From positions 1-64,000 of the forward strand of contig NZ_JANHJQ010000010.1 of NCBI RefSeq assembly GCF_024609785.1: a DNA stretch of 64,000 nucleotides, written 5' to 3'. The translations under genes were made by a program, and so were the position numbers. The DNA comes from Pseudalkalibacillus decolorationis (GTDB taxonomy: Bacteria > Bacillota > Bacilli > Bacillales > Fictibacillaceae). Below are positions 43,487 through 52,729 of the stretch, one piece after another. The notes beneath the pieces were generated by a model. That model made no database searches, was not told where the DNA came from, and worked only from the letters and a program-made list of their open reading frames with translations. Position 1 is the first letter of the stretch. Every line of letters starts with the position of its first letter.

Positions 43487-44425
43487 TTACCTATTGCGTT
43501 CTTCAACCAGTCTTCTGATTATAATTAGAAACTGTTCAACTCTATGTTTGGTTGTATGCATCATTCTTACCATCTGATAGCCGTTTTGAGCAATCTTCTT
43601 TCTTTCTTGTTCATTCTGAAGGTAATAATTAGCCTTTTGAAGAAAGTTCGTGTAACCGACATCTACACAATTAACACCATCCCTAAATCCTAGCTCCTGA
43701 AGGTCTTTAGAAAGCGGTGCTAATAAAAGCGTATTACAAGCAAGTACCTCAAAGTATTTCATTAATGGATATTTAAAAACGGAATTACAAGTAAAAAAGA
43801 TCTTTGCTCTATTAATCTCCATCGCATAATCTTTTCCAACTAAAGAACCTTTTTCTACTTTATCAACCTCGCAATACCCAGGATGGGGATGATAAATGAA
43901 TCCTGGTTGATGGGTTAGTTTCTTCAACATATAATCACGTAAAGGATATACGGTTCGAACCGTAGCACCCATCATTAGCATATCAATCGTCTTCTTTTGC
44001 ATGTAATCCTTATGAACGTCTACGTTTACGCTGTGTGGTACCCAAACCATCCGATTTCTAAATTCAGGAAACCATTTAAGAAAGGCTTCACGATAATGTG
44101 TAAATACATAATCGATATTGTGGCTTATGACATATTGTTTTCTTTTTTGAATTTCATAGGAAATATCATGAAAAAGGACACCAGTTGGTATTTTGATATT
44201 TTTGAGGCCTTGGATGGTTGGTGCTAAACGGGGATCAATAACATCATTTATAAATATGAAATCAGGAGTAAAAGGTATTTGTCTAAGAATATTTGCTATG
44301 TGTCCATCCTCCGTCCAAATCGTTAAATTACACTGTTTCTTTAATTCCTCACCGAAATAATGACTACTTTTTTCCATTTGATGGGTTCGATCTTTCGTTA
44401 GAAATAAGATATTTAATCTACTCAA
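43487..44425 (-). CDS. CgeB-like glycosyltransferase
   Basis: 312 aa from the TTG at 44425, which follows GGAGGTGAAATA; a longer start at 44533 adds a non-family N-terminus. It has LFLTKDRTHQ, FTHYREAF, MVWVPHSVNVDVHKDY and YPLMKYFEVLACNTLLLAP, typical of the spore-protein CgeB/glycosyltransferase family. CgeB-type proteins act in spore crust decoration, which fits the cluster. Confidence 0.75.
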   Translation of the reverse strand: MSRLNILFLTKDRTHQMEKSSHYFGEELKKQCNLTIWTEDGHIANILRQIPFTPDFIFINDVIDPRLAPTIQGLKNIKIPTGVLFHDISYEIQKRKQYVISHNIDYVFTHYREAFLKWFPEFRNRMVWVPHSVNVDVHKDYMQKKTIDMLMMGATVRTVYPLRDYMLKKLTHQPGFIYHPHPGYCEVDKVEKGSLVGKDYAMEINRAKIFFTCNSVFKYPLMKYFEVLACNTLLLAPLSKDLQELGFRDGVNCVDVGYTNFLQKANYYLQNEQERKKIAQNGYQMVRMMHTTKHRVEQFLIIIRRLVEERNR

Positions 44426-44703
44426 TATTTCACCTCCACATCCTATGTTATTAAATTTTATAGATCCTTTAGTATCGTATGAATGATGACAAGCTTTTGT
44501 ATAAACGAATATGAGAGAACAACCAAATTCCACTGTTCACTACCAATCTCTAGAAGGGTTTGTTTAATAGGTAAGCGATTGAATAAGTAAACACTCTCAA
44601 ACAATGAGCATATTAATAAAATAGAATATGAGAGAATGTGGTCATAAGGTTCATGTTCATACTCGGAAATAGAATATAATTGTCGAACCTGAAGGAGATT
44701 GAA

Positions 44704-45771
44704 ATGAACATATTATTTACTTATTATTTCCCTAGCGGAGGGATGGAAACATTAGCAAGGCAAAGAAGTGAGGCAATGAAAAAACATGGAATAAGCTTTG
44801 ACTTTCTTTATTTTCATCCCGGAAAAGGAGTTCAAAATATTACCGGTAATCAAACATTTATTACAAATAAGGATGATGAAATAAACAGATTGCTCAAAAA
44901 AGGGAACTATGATCTTATCATCGTTTGTTCAGATTATCCATTTATTGAGCGGCTTAGAAAATTAGGTTACAGTGGAAAAATACTCTTTGAAGTACAGGGA
45001 CTTGGTGATTTTCAAACAGCGGATCAATGGCTTAAGGATGCGGTGCATTATATTGAACAAAATGATGTAAGTGGACTACTGTATCCAAGAACCCCTCATT
45101 TAATGCGTTTAGTTGATTTATATTACCCGAACCATAATCACTTTTGTTTTGATAATTGCATCGATACATCGACTTTCCAATATAGAAAAAACAACTGTCC
45201 AAGCCAGCCAATTTTAGCATGGGTAGGAAGAATTGAGGAGAATAAAAATTGGAGCGATTATCTAACAATATTGGCCACTTTAAGAAATAGGAACCCTACT
45301 ATTCATGGGTGGATGTTCGAGGACTCTTCAATGTCTTCTATCAAGGAAAGATTACGTTTTAATAAATCAGTCAGAACCTTGCAACTGACAAACTCTATTA
45401 AAATGTTCGATAATATCCCACATGCTAGTATGGCTGACTATTACTCTATGGTCGGTGATTCAGGTGGATTATTATGCTCCACTTCGAAGGTCGAGGGGTT
45501 TGGGTATGCGATTATTGAAGCAATGAGTTGTCGATGCCCTGTTTTAACAACTGATTCAGACGGTATTAAGCGGTCGGTTGTACAGAATAACACAGGAAAA
45601 ATTTATCCACATCACGATATATCCAAAGCAGTCGCTGAAGCAGAAGACTTGATGTATAGCAGTTTTATTAGAAAAATCATTATCGAACATGCGGAACAGC
45701 AGGTTAAAGATAAATTCTCTCTCCCCCTTTACGCAAATAATTTCCTTAGCATGATTCATTCACTGAAGTAA
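44704..45771 (+). CDS. GT4 glycosyltransferase, divergent
   Basis: 355 aa. MNILFTYYFPSGGMETLARQRSEAMKKHG is the GT-B acceptor side and STSKVEGFGYAIIEAMSCRCPVLTT holds the EX7E motif. ATG 44704 follows GGAGATTG. It is the only rightward transferase of the cluster and ends at a hairpin before paralog C. Confidence 0.82.
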   Translation: MNILFTYYFPSGGMETLARQRSEAMKKHGISFDFLYFHPGKGVQNITGNQTFITNKDDEINRLLKKGNYDLIIVCSDYPFIERLRKLGYSGKILFEVQGLGDFQTADQWLKDAVHYIEQNDVSGLLYPRTPHLMRLVDLYYPNHNHFCFDNCIDTSTFQYRKNNCPSQPILAWVGRIEENKNWSDYLTILATLRNRNPTIHGWMFEDSSMSSIKERLRFNKSVRTLQLTNSIKMFDNIPHASMADYYSMVGDSGGLLCSTSKVEGFGYAIIEAMSCRCPVLTTDSDGIKRSVVQNNTGKIYPHHDISKAVAEAEDLMYSSFIRKIIIEHAEQQVKDKFSLPLYANNFLSMIHSLK

Positions 45772-45782
45772 TTACGAAGGGC

Positions 45783-45822
45783 TAACCATAGACGTTCACT
45801 AACGAACGAATGGTCAGCCCTA
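45783..45822. terminator. Bidirectional terminator between convergent transferases
   Basis: GGGCTAACCAT and ATGGTCAGCCC arms with a long, partly paired loop. Confidence 0.6.
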
Positions 45823-45844
45823 TTTAGACTAATTAATGGTATCA

Positions 45845-46573
45845 TTATTTGTTTTTCATATTCTTCACAATTTCTTTCATTATTAATTGGTTAAGTAGAA
45901 CCGAATGTCTTTTTTGGACAAAATCGATTTCATCCTTTATTACATCCCAATGCTTTCTAGTACCCATTTTTTCGTGAACCCGGTATAAAACCAATGGTTC
46001 ATTAATATACATAAAGTCATACTTTTGCAAGATCCGAATCCACATATCGTAATCATGAGTGTATGGTAAGCTCTCATCAAAGATTCCGAATTCATCAAAT
46101 ACCTTCCTATTTATCATAATCGTACATCCGTTAATGATATTTGCTGTTCGCATCGTTTTTAAAAATTCCATACGATCAGGTGTATAAACTCCAAGTGGAA
46201 AACTGATAACTTCACCGTTTTCATTTATTGAATAGTAATTTGTATAGCTTACCGCTGATTCATACCGTTTCATTTCATTCAATTGGAATTGTACCTTATT
46301 CGGAAAATAAATATCATCTGAACTTAACCAACAGAAGTAGTCACCTGTTGCATTTTGGATACCCCTATTTAATGCAGTAGAAGTTCCGCCATTCGGTTTT
46401 TCAATGTATTTTATTTGATTCATATAAGGCTGCAATTTTTCTGTATGTTCAGTCGAACCATCATTGACGACAACGATCTCTATATTTTTATATGTTTGGT
46501 TAAGTGCACTTTCAATTGCATGTTCAATATAAGGACAATTGTAAAACGGGATGACGATAGACACTTTTTCCAT
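45845..46573 (-). CDS. GT2 glycosyltransferase, paralog C
   Basis: 242 aa. VSIVIPFYNCPYIEHAIESA, VVNDGSTEH, FCWLSSDD and PYTHDYDMWIRIL. ATG 46573 follows AGGAGC; an ATG at 46594 has no ribosome site. It is the third close relative in the cluster and convergent with the GT4 gene. Confidence 0.82.
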   Translation of the reverse strand: MEKVSIVIPFYNCPYIEHAIESALNQTYKNIEIVVVNDGSTEHTEKLQPYMNQIKYIEKPNGGTSTALNRGIQNATGDYFCWLSSDDIYFPNKVQFQLNEMKRYESAVSYTNYYSINENGEVISFPLGVYTPDRMEFLKTMRTANIINGCTIMINRKVFDEFGIFDESLPYTHDYDMWIRILQKYDFMYINEPLVLYRVHEKMGTRKHWDVIKDEIDFVQKRHSVLLNQLIMKEIVKNMKNK

Positions 46574-46693
46574 ATTGTAAAAGCTCCTTTTCATAAGCCG
46601 AACCTATTGTTCTTTTTATGATATGAAGCTTATCTTTCACCTGTATACACATTTGACACGCCCCACAAAGTTTTCAACAAAGGAGGACCTCGC

Positions 46694-47011
46694 ATGAATG
46701 ATAAAGAGCAGCCTACCCATAATTCAAAAGATTACTTGAGCGAATCCCTTAAACAACTCATGGACCAAACGGCTCCAGCCTCTCAATCTAAACGGTTTAA
46801 AGTAAATTGTGAGACAGGTCGAGTCTTTGCTAACAAAAAAATAGTGTTTACATTGATCATTCCCGCTTTTACTAAAATTGGTGCAAAAATAAAAGCAATT
46901 AAACACTTGGACAGTATTGACTATCCAATTGATATCCTTTCAATTGAGGTCGCCAATGAACATGATGAAGAGTCAATAATGGTTGTAGAGAAAAATACTA
47001 GACACTTATAG
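46694..47011 (+). CDS. Hypothetical protein near coat genes
   Basis: 105 aa. A helical N-terminus (DYLSESLKQLMDQTAP) and a mixed beta part (KKIVFTLIIPAFTKIGAKI, IDILSIEVANEHDEESIMV). GGAGG precedes it. No family is recognised. It is first of the small rightward genes that include CotX-type genes. Confidence 0.55.
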   Translation: MNDKEQPTHNSKDYLSESLKQLMDQTAPASQSKRFKVNCETGRVFANKKIVFTLIIPAFTKIGAKIKAIKHLDSIDYPIDILSIEVANEHDEESIMVVEKNTRHL

Positions 47012-47107
47012 ATAGGAGAACACCCTATTTTGTTCAACTTTATGTCCATTTACTTTTCAGGTGCATAGTATATACTACTCGGTTCACTTAAAAAAGGAGG
47101 GAATAAA

Positions 47108-47380
47108 GTGCCTGATTTTAAATTTAATATCAATTCAGTCGATGATCTGAATAAACTCTCTACTCAGTTACCGGACCTACTCATGCAGCATATGGATGCG
47201 AAAAACGAACAAGCTGAGGAGGCCACAGTCACAGAAAAGAAAACCACTAGGTTTGGTGTCAAGGGTGATGCAAAGTTGGAAGTAATGAAAATGCTCCAAG
47301 ATGTAAATCAGAACATTACTAATTTAGTAGATGATGCAGTGGGTTCCAAAAAACGCAGATTAAAAAGAGGTCGGAAGTAA
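47108..47380 (+). CDS. Small protein with basic C-terminal tail
   Basis: 90 aa. It has a helical body (SVDDLNKLSTQLPDLLMQHM) and a KKRRLKRGRK tail. GTG start. The tail resembles that of 48140-48451. It is probably a spore-layer component by context. A CATA-N3-TA box lies at 47064-47072 but lacks a good -35. Confidence 0.55.
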   Translation: MPDFKFNINSVDDLNKLSTQLPDLLMQHMDAKNEQAEEATVTEKKTTRFGVKGDAKLEVMKMLQDVNQNITNLVDDAVGSKKRRLKRGRK

Positions 47381-47496
47381 TAAAAAGATAAAAATATAAA
47401 TAAATTGTCCTTTATTAGGACAATAATCTACACCAATTATTAGTCAGTTTCATCTAATGTAATGAAACTACAATAATCATAAAGGAGGAAACATAG

Positions 47497-47997
47497 ATGA
47501 GTAGTTTTTTTAACGATTATAAAGATTGTGATGTAAGAGAAGATAAAAAACGCTGTGATGTTTGTTGTAACAATGGGTTCAATGCATTATCGGGGCGTGG
47601 TGGTGTATTTGATGGCGACGCAACTATAGAAGCAGAACTAAACCAACTTGCATCAGCAAAACAAGTTAGTGAAGAATGTATCACAATCAAAGATTCTTGT
47701 GATATCTCTGTTAAAAGAGAATCAGACCAATCACTAATTTTAGTTCAGGTTGCAGCTCAAGTCTTAATAGCAGCTCTAACTGCGGTTATTGCAGTAGACG
47801 ATCCTTTTGATGATGAAGAAGTTCTCGCAGAATTAACGCAAATCTTCAAGAGTAAACAGGTTGCACGCACGAAGATATGTATTGAAAATTCTCGGGGCGT
47901 TAAGGTTGAAAGTGATACTGATCAAAATATCATTGCTGTTCAGATTGCAGCACAAGTACTGATAGCTGCTATCACTTTCGTCATAGTAATCGCTTAA
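47497..47997 (+). CDS. CotX-family spore coat protein (two coat-X domains)
   Basis: 166 aa. Two copies of the Spore_coat_X domain: first about residues 44-98 (ECITIKDSCDISVKRESDQSL... VQVAAQVLIAALTAVI), second about 108-164 (TKICIENSRGVKVESDTDQNI... VQIAAQVLIAAITFVI). An N-terminal Cys cluster (CDVREDKKRCDVCC) may allow cross-linking. CotX/V/W proteins form the outer spore crust. A terminator follows. Confidence 0.85.
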   Translation: MSSFFNDYKDCDVREDKKRCDVCCNNGFNALSGRGGVFDGDATIEAELNQLASAKQVSEECITIKDSCDISVKRESDQSLILVQVAAQVLIAALTAVIAVDDPFDDEEVLAELTQIFKSKQVARTKICIENSRGVKVESDTDQNIIAVQIAAQVLIAAITFVIVIA

Positions 47998-48018
47998 TTA
48001 AGGACAACCGTCTATAAA

Positions 48019-48049
48019 AACATCTGAACATTGATTCAGGTGTTTTTTT
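48019..48049 (+). terminator. Terminator after the CotX gene
   Basis: ACATCTGA-loop-TTCAGGTGT followed by a T run. Confidence 0.75.
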
Positions 48050-48080
48050 CTTAAGGAAAAGTCAACCCAGTAAACGTTTA

Positions 48081-48107
48081 ACCGATTATAATTATTTGCA
48101 TATACTA
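48081..48107 (+). promoter_or_regulatory. SigK-type promoter
   Basis: AC (48081), 16 bp, then CATATACTA (48099), an exact fit to the mother-cell SigK consensus AC-N16-CATANNNTA. It lies 33 bp upstream of the 48140 gene, with late sporulation expression inferred. Confidence 0.55.
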
Positions 48108-48139
48108 TACCATCATTATATTTTGGGAGGGGTAAGATT

Positions 48140-48451
48140 ATGACCGATGAACCTAAAAACAATGAGGAAAACAATAAAGAATCGTCTCATGAGGACCTAT
48201 TAAAGGAACTCCAATCAAGTGATCACTTGGATAGTACTACACAAGACTCTGTAAATTTATTAGTCCAATCTATATTACAAAAACACGGAATAAAAAAGGA
48301 TAATATCGAACCTTTATCAGAAGAACAAAAAAACCAATTATTCAATTTAGTTTCGCAATTTAAACAGCAAGCAGATAATTTTGCGGACATGGCCAAGAAA
48401 AAAACGAAACCGAAAAACAAACAGAGTAGGAGAAGAAAATTCGGAAAGTAA
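48140..48451 (+). CDS. Acidic small protein with basic tail
   Basis: 103 aa. An acidic N-terminus (DEPKNNEENNKESSHEDLL), then a helical body and a basic tail (KKKTKPKNKQSRRRKFGK). GGGAGGGG precedes it and a SigK-type promoter lies upstream. Likely a spore-coat-associated protein by context. The next coat gene is 28 bp downstream. Confidence 0.55.
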   Translation: MTDEPKNNEENNKESSHEDLLKELQSSDHLDSTTQDSVNLLVQSILQKHGIKKDNIEPLSEEQKNQLFNLVSQFKQQADNFADMAKKKTKPKNKQSRRRKFGK

Positions 48452-48485
48452 GTCGGGTAGTTCAATTTAAAGAGGGTGAATGAAA

Positions 48486-48899
48486 ATGGGTATGACTACT
48501 GAGAAAACATCTGATAAAAAAAAATGGAAAGCATTAGATTCCAATTGTCCCCACCCTTTTGAAAAACATGAAGAAAAACGTGAACACATAACGATTACAG
48601 AAAATTGCAGTAATGTGAAAATTATTTCTATTTCAGAGGAAGCCATAGATCAGCTTCAAACTGCATTTCAAGCAGCAATCCTTTTTACTGTTACCGCTCT
48701 CCTGCCTCGGTCCTACTCGACTGCTGAGATTGTAGAGGATTTCTTACAAGTTATTAGGACGAAGCAGGAACTCAAAACAAAGATTCATATTGAAAACTCG
48801 CACAATGTGAAAATCATTCTAATTGATGACCAAACTACGGTGGTAGCCCAAGTGGTAACACAAATCATTACTGCACTTGTGACAATTTCGGAAATTTAA
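48486..48899 (+). CDS. CotX-family spore coat protein (divergent)
   Basis: 137 aa from the ATG at 48486. The domain is doubled as in the gene at 47497 but degraded: ITITENCSNVKIISISEEAIDQ and KIHIENSHNVKIILIDDQTTVVAQVV. It is in a unit with the preceding gene. It should also belong to the spore crust. Confidence 0.8.
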   Translation: MGMTTEKTSDKKKWKALDSNCPHPFEKHEEKREHITITENCSNVKIISISEEAIDQLQTAFQAAILFTVTALLPRSYSTAEIVEDFLQVIRTKQELKTKIHIENSHNVKIILIDDQTTVVAQVVTQIITALVTISEI

Positions 48900-48921
48900 A
48901 TTCGAATACACGATATGTACT

Positions 48922-48973
48922 GAGCCATAGCTCGCATTGAAGTGACTTCTCCAATGCGAGGTGGCTCTTTCTT
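48922..48973 (+). terminator. Terminator after the second CotX gene
   Basis: GAGCC and GGCTC at the base, CTCGCATTG and CAATGCGAG above, then CTTTCTTT. Confidence 0.75.
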
Positions 48974-48983
48974 TCCATTTATA

Positions 48984-49331
48984 TTACAGAGCTGACGATG
49001 GGGCGGATGGTACTGATGGTGGTGTGCAAATATCTAGATTTGGGAAGAGCGTACACAGAATTGTAATTATCAATTCTATAATTACGTTTAGTACATCCTC
49101 AATTTCCAAACCGAGATCTAAGTTGATCCCAATTGTAATAGTCCCTATAGGAGTTGTTAAAGAAATTGTAAGACCAAGATCAACATCTGGAGTTGGATCA
49201 ACATCTGGAACTAGATCAATAATTCCACTGAGGTCTACCCCAGTGTTTACATTTATTGAAGTCATCAAGTTAGCTAGTTGTCGTGCAATTTGGATTCGCT
49301 GAGCAGTCGTTAAATTCACACTAATAGGCAT
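48984..49331 (-). CDS. Hypothetical hydrophobic low-complexity protein
   Basis: 115 aa. It begins MPISVNLTTAQRIQIARQL, has a PTPDVDLGLTISLTTPIG repeat-like centre, a hydrophobic helix (VLNVIIELIITILCTLF) and a Pro/Ser tail. Minus-strand AC-N16-AATAGTATA upstream is a near match to SigK. It could be a spore-surface protein; no family is recognised. Confidence 0.5.
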   Translation of the reverse strand: MPISVNLTTAQRIQIARQLANLMTSINVNTGVDLSGIIDLVPDVDPTPDVDLGLTISLTTPIGTITIGINLDLGLEIEDVLNVIIELIITILCTLFPNLDICTPPSVPSAPSSAL

Positions 49332-49597
49332 ACAACATGTCCTCCTTTTCTATCAAAATGTTGCTACATAATATACTATTTTTCATTCTTAAAAAGGTTT
49401 TAGGTATACGTTAGAATTACGTAAAAATGTACGTATGCGTAGATTTAAATGACCATTATAAACATCAACCAATAGTGATTTAACTGTATTTTTTATTGAA
49501 ACCTCTAAAATGTACCTTTAATAGTATTGAACTAGTATTTTCGCCGATACCATATGGTGGACAAGATAATATATTAGTATAGAAGGGAGGTTTTACC

Positions 49598-49831
49598 ATG
49601 TATTATACTGGAAGCTTTTTTGATGGTTGTGGCGGCTGCGGCGGCTGTGGTGGCTGTGGTGGCTGCGGTGGCTGTGGTGGCTGCGGTGGTTGTGGTGGTT
49701 GTGGTGGTTGTGGTGGTTGCGGCGGCTGTCGTAAAAAACGAAAAAAAGACTGTGACTGCGACAGAGAACAAACGTTATTCACTTGTAAACAATGTCCTAA
49801 AAAGAAACGAAGACGCTGTGATTACTGTTAA
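49598..49831 (+). CDS. Cys/Gly-rich (GGC)n repeat protein
   Basis: 77 aa. After MYYTGSFFD come eleven GGC tripeptides in a row (a 9-bp repeat at 49627-49731), then a Lys-rich linker and CDCD, CKQCP and CDYC. Eighteen of 77 residues are Cys. GGGAGG precedes the ATG. The neighbourhood suggests a spore-layer or metal-binding protein. The repeats also resemble heterocycloanthracin-type peptide precursors, but no cyclodehydratase is nearby. Confidence 0.6.
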   Translation: MYYTGSFFDGCGGCGGCGGCGGCGGCGGCGGCGGCGGCGGCGGCRKKRKKDCDCDREQTLFTCKQCPKKKRRRCDYC

Positions 49832-49839
49832 TAAAAAAT

Positions 49840-49870
49840 AAGGTGACTCCTTTAGGCAAGGAGTCACCTT
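49840..49870 (+). terminator. Terminator after the GGC-repeat gene
   Basis: AAGGTGACTCC and GGAGTCACCTT, a strong stem, followed by ATTATT. Confidence 0.8.
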
Positions 49871-49929
49871 ATTATCTATATTATTATCATGATACTTAAT
49901 AAAGCTCTAACGACCAAGAATGTAGAAAA

Positions 49930-49987
49930 GACTGTCGAGTTCAGTTATCGTCGACAGTCTTTAGGAACCAAGTTTTCTTTATGGCAT
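49930..49987 (-). repeat. S8/SLH 3'-end and terminator module, intact copy
   Basis: The last two codons and the terminator of the subtilase gene: GACTGTCGA-loop-TCGACAGTC on the minus strand. Nearly repeated at 57066-57121, where it no longer has its gene. Confidence 0.8.
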
Positions 49988-52456
49988 TAAATAGTTTGCA
50001 TAGTAGCGTGAGATTGCTACCGCAAAGTCGCCTCTTGTTACTGTTCGGCCTGGGTTGAACTCTGCTGTAATCGTTGGTTCTGTATCATACGGTCCCTGGA
50101 CTACATCGAAATAAGCGTTCAAGATGTTCAGGTCAAATGCCAACTGGACATAACCTTTCAGATCTGAAGGTACTGCCTCAGCATCTTTTACAGGAATTCG
50201 CTCACCTTTATATTGAACAGTAAGTGGCTTCTCGTTGAGTTTCTTCGCTGCTTCTTCCAATCCTAAGCTTTGCACAAGAGAGTAAGCGAGTTCAGCTCGA
50301 TCTACTGCTTGTTTCGGTGAAAATTTACTGTCAGCAGTTGGCAGCATGACACCACGATATTGATGGAACGTATCCTTTAATGGTGAACCAGTTGCGGAAA
50401 CAGCTTCCACGTATGGTACATCTTCAACAGGAACATCGGTAAATGTTGTTCCTTCTTTAGGGAGGTTTTGACGTACTCCTGCTCCCATCATCAAATATTT
50501 TGCAAGCTCGATTCTTGTGAGGTCTTTATTTGGCTTATAGTTTCCACTATTGTAACTATCCAGCAACCGCTCACTTACTCCGATTTTGATGGCCGCTTCT
50601 GCAGGGTGTCCACTAATATCGTTTAACCCTGTAAAACCACTTGCTTTTTTAAAAGTTAACTCTCCCTGAACTGTTTCTGGTGCTGCTGCGCCTCCCTCAA
50701 TCCCTCTCAGTTCCAATGTCCACGTCCCAGGTGTTGGGTTTGTCAATTGTACCGTACGATCTTTGTACAATGGAAAAAGAACATAAATCCCTGAAGAGTG
50801 TTCGGTTCCATCCGGTGATGTTAATACAAGGTTGAGCGGGTTGCCTGTTTCACCAAGTACGCCTTTCGCGTTCGCTCTTGCGACAAGTTCATTTAAACCT
50901 TCTTCCACCTCAAATTCAATTTTGTTGGAATCAGCCGTTGCAGGGTTGTATTCCACCTCAAACGGACTTCGTTGTACATCAACTTCTCCGTTTGCATTAA
51001 ACTCATGGCTTAAATTAAGTGTTTCACCGTAGTTTTTATCGTTCAAGATGTAGTCGACTGCTGCAAATGCATTGGCATAGCCTGCACCGACTTCCCACGG
51101 TTCATATCCTGGCATGTTTGTTGCTGTTTTTTGAATAATTTCTTTTACTTCACGTGGGGTAAGACCTGGGTCTGCATCGAGCATTAAGGCAACAATACCA
51201 GCTGCGTGTGGTGCTGCCATCGAAGTTCCACTCATGTGTGTATAATACGGTAAGTGAGCCGGTTCGAGATTTGCGGCATCCTGCTCGGCACTGAGAGCAG
51301 TCAGTGGTGCTACTGTTTTCGTTGAAACGATATCTACTCCTGGTGTTGTAATCGTCGGACGGTCTACCCATGTAAATGTTTCTCCATCTACTGTGACTGT
51401 TCCACCCTTCCCTTTTACACCGCGAGAGGAAAATTCAGCAAGATTTCCCTGAGCATCCCCAGCTGCCACGGTAATTACCCATGGGGCTTTTTTATAGTTT
51501 CCAGAGATAGTTGATTCGCCCGGTCCAGAGTTTCCAGCTGAGAACACTGTTACAATGTTTCGGTCATACAGCTCTTTTGTCGCGATGTTAATTGGATTTT
51601 CGGGGTCAAAATCCGTTCCTGAATCGCTTGTCGAACCCCATGAATTCGTCACAACGCGAATGTTGTACTGTGCCTGATGAGTAAGTGCGTAATCGAAGCC
51701 TCCAAGTGTATCAAGGATTGCAATTCCTGCTCCAGATCCATAACCGACAATCCCTGCACCAGGTGCGACACCCTCGTATTTTCCATTCGACTGAGCACCG
51801 TTTCCACCAACGATTCCAGCAACATGCGTACCATGCCCAGAGTTGCTGTCGGTATTCGGAACGTCTTCTACATATGTAACCGGGAGGATATCAGTTAATG
51901 CGTGGAGGTTTGTAGCCCCACTTACATTTTGGACAAGATGGTCACCAAACTTAATATCGTTATGGGTCCCATCCACTCCACTGTCATTAACTAGGACGGA
52001 AACACCTTTCCCACTAACAGGTAATCCCCCGTTCAGTTCCGTAAGTTCAGAGCTATCACGAAGCTTGTCCACTCCAGTAAGTGCAGTACCTTTTTCATTT
52101 TCATACTCCAATTTTTCGTTTAGGTATAAGGAACGAACTTCTTTTTTGTTAGCCAGCTCCTTAATTTGATCTGGAGACGCTAAGACACCAGCAATTGGCA
52201 GTTCTTTGAAGGAGAGTCCAGCTGTAATCCCAGTGTCTTTTAATAGATTGATATGATCCTTCGTCGGACCATTATCTGTGTTAAAAGTAACGATTACTTC
52301 TAATGGATCTGTCGTATTTTGCATTGCCTTTCCAAGGCTCTCATCAATAATCGCACCGTGATTTGTCTCGGCATTTGCCGGCGAAACCGATGAGAATGCA
52401 GTAAACCAGGTAGAGAACAATAACAATACACACATTAATAAGGTGATTTTTTTCAT
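49979..52456 (-). CDS. Secreted S8 subtilisin-family peptidase with C-terminal SLH-like repeats
   Basis: 825 aa. Signal peptide 1-29 (ending SPANAET), a propeptide-like region to about 125, then the S8 catalytic domain: VLVNDSGVDGTHND (Asp, about 158), SGHGTHVAGIVGG (His, about 209) and HMSGTSMAAPHAAG (Ser, about 410). A beta-rich domain follows, then SLH-like repeats from about 605 (LNDISGHPAEAAIKIGVSERLL; RGDFAVAISRYYANYLMP). It should be anchored to the cell wall and cleave extracellular proteins. Confidence 0.9.
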   Translation of the reverse strand: MKKITLLMCVLLLFSTWFTAFSSVSPANAETNHGAIIDESLGKAMQNTTDPLEVIVTFNTDNGPTKDHINLLKDTGITAGLSFKELPIAGVLASPDQIKELANKKEVRSLYLNEKLEYENEKGTALTGVDKLRDSSELTELNGGLPVSGKGVSVLVNDSGVDGTHNDIKFGDHLVQNVSGATNLHALTDILPVTYVEDVPNTDSNSGHGTHVAGIVGGNGAQSNGKYEGVAPGAGIVGYGSGAGIAILDTLGGFDYALTHQAQYNIRVVTNSWGSTSDSGTDFDPENPINIATKELYDRNIVTVFSAGNSGPGESTISGNYKKAPWVITVAAGDAQGNLAEFSSRGVKGKGGTVTVDGETFTWVDRPTITTPGVDIVSTKTVAPLTALSAEQDAANLEPAHLPYYTHMSGTSMAAPHAAGIVALMLDADPGLTPREVKEIIQKTATNMPGYEPWEVGAGYANAFAAVDYILNDKNYGETLNLSHEFNANGEVDVQRSPFEVEYNPATADSNKIEFEVEEGLNELVARANAKGVLGETGNPLNLVLTSPDGTEHSSGIYVLFPLYKDRTVQLTNPTPGTWTLELRGIEGGAAAPETVQGELTFKKASGFTGLNDISGHPAEAAIKIGVSERLLDSYNSGNYKPNKDLTRIELAKYLMMGAGVRQNLPKEGTTFTDVPVEDVPYVEAVSATGSPLKDTFHQYRGVMLPTADSKFSPKQAVDRAELAYSLVQSLGLEEAAKKLNEKPLTVQYKGERIPVKDAEAVPSDLKGYVQLAFDLNILNAYFDVVQGPYDTEPTITAEFNPGRTVTRGDFAVAISRYYANYLMP

Positions 52457-52729
52457 TTTCCATCCCCCGTTGGTAATATTTCGAATACTTTAATTATTTC
52501 AGATGAAAGACATTCTTTACTATAATACAAAAGATATAAAAACAAGAAACAAGAGTAGTAGCTGGAATACTACAGAAGGTATATAGAACCTGGATTTTAT
52601 AGTAAGAAAAAGCTAGTTAACAAACAAAGATTACCGATTCCATACCGAGGATCTGTTTTAAAATATAGTCTCCATACCTGAAACAGTACACCTACTGTGG
52701 TATACCTATTTTAATTTCTTATCTTTCAA

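Noticed and set aside
49574-49771. Thr-rich protein opposite the GGC-repeat gene
   Set aside because: It is the complement of the 9-bp repeat. The plus frame has a good ribosome site and meaningful C-terminal CxxC motifs.
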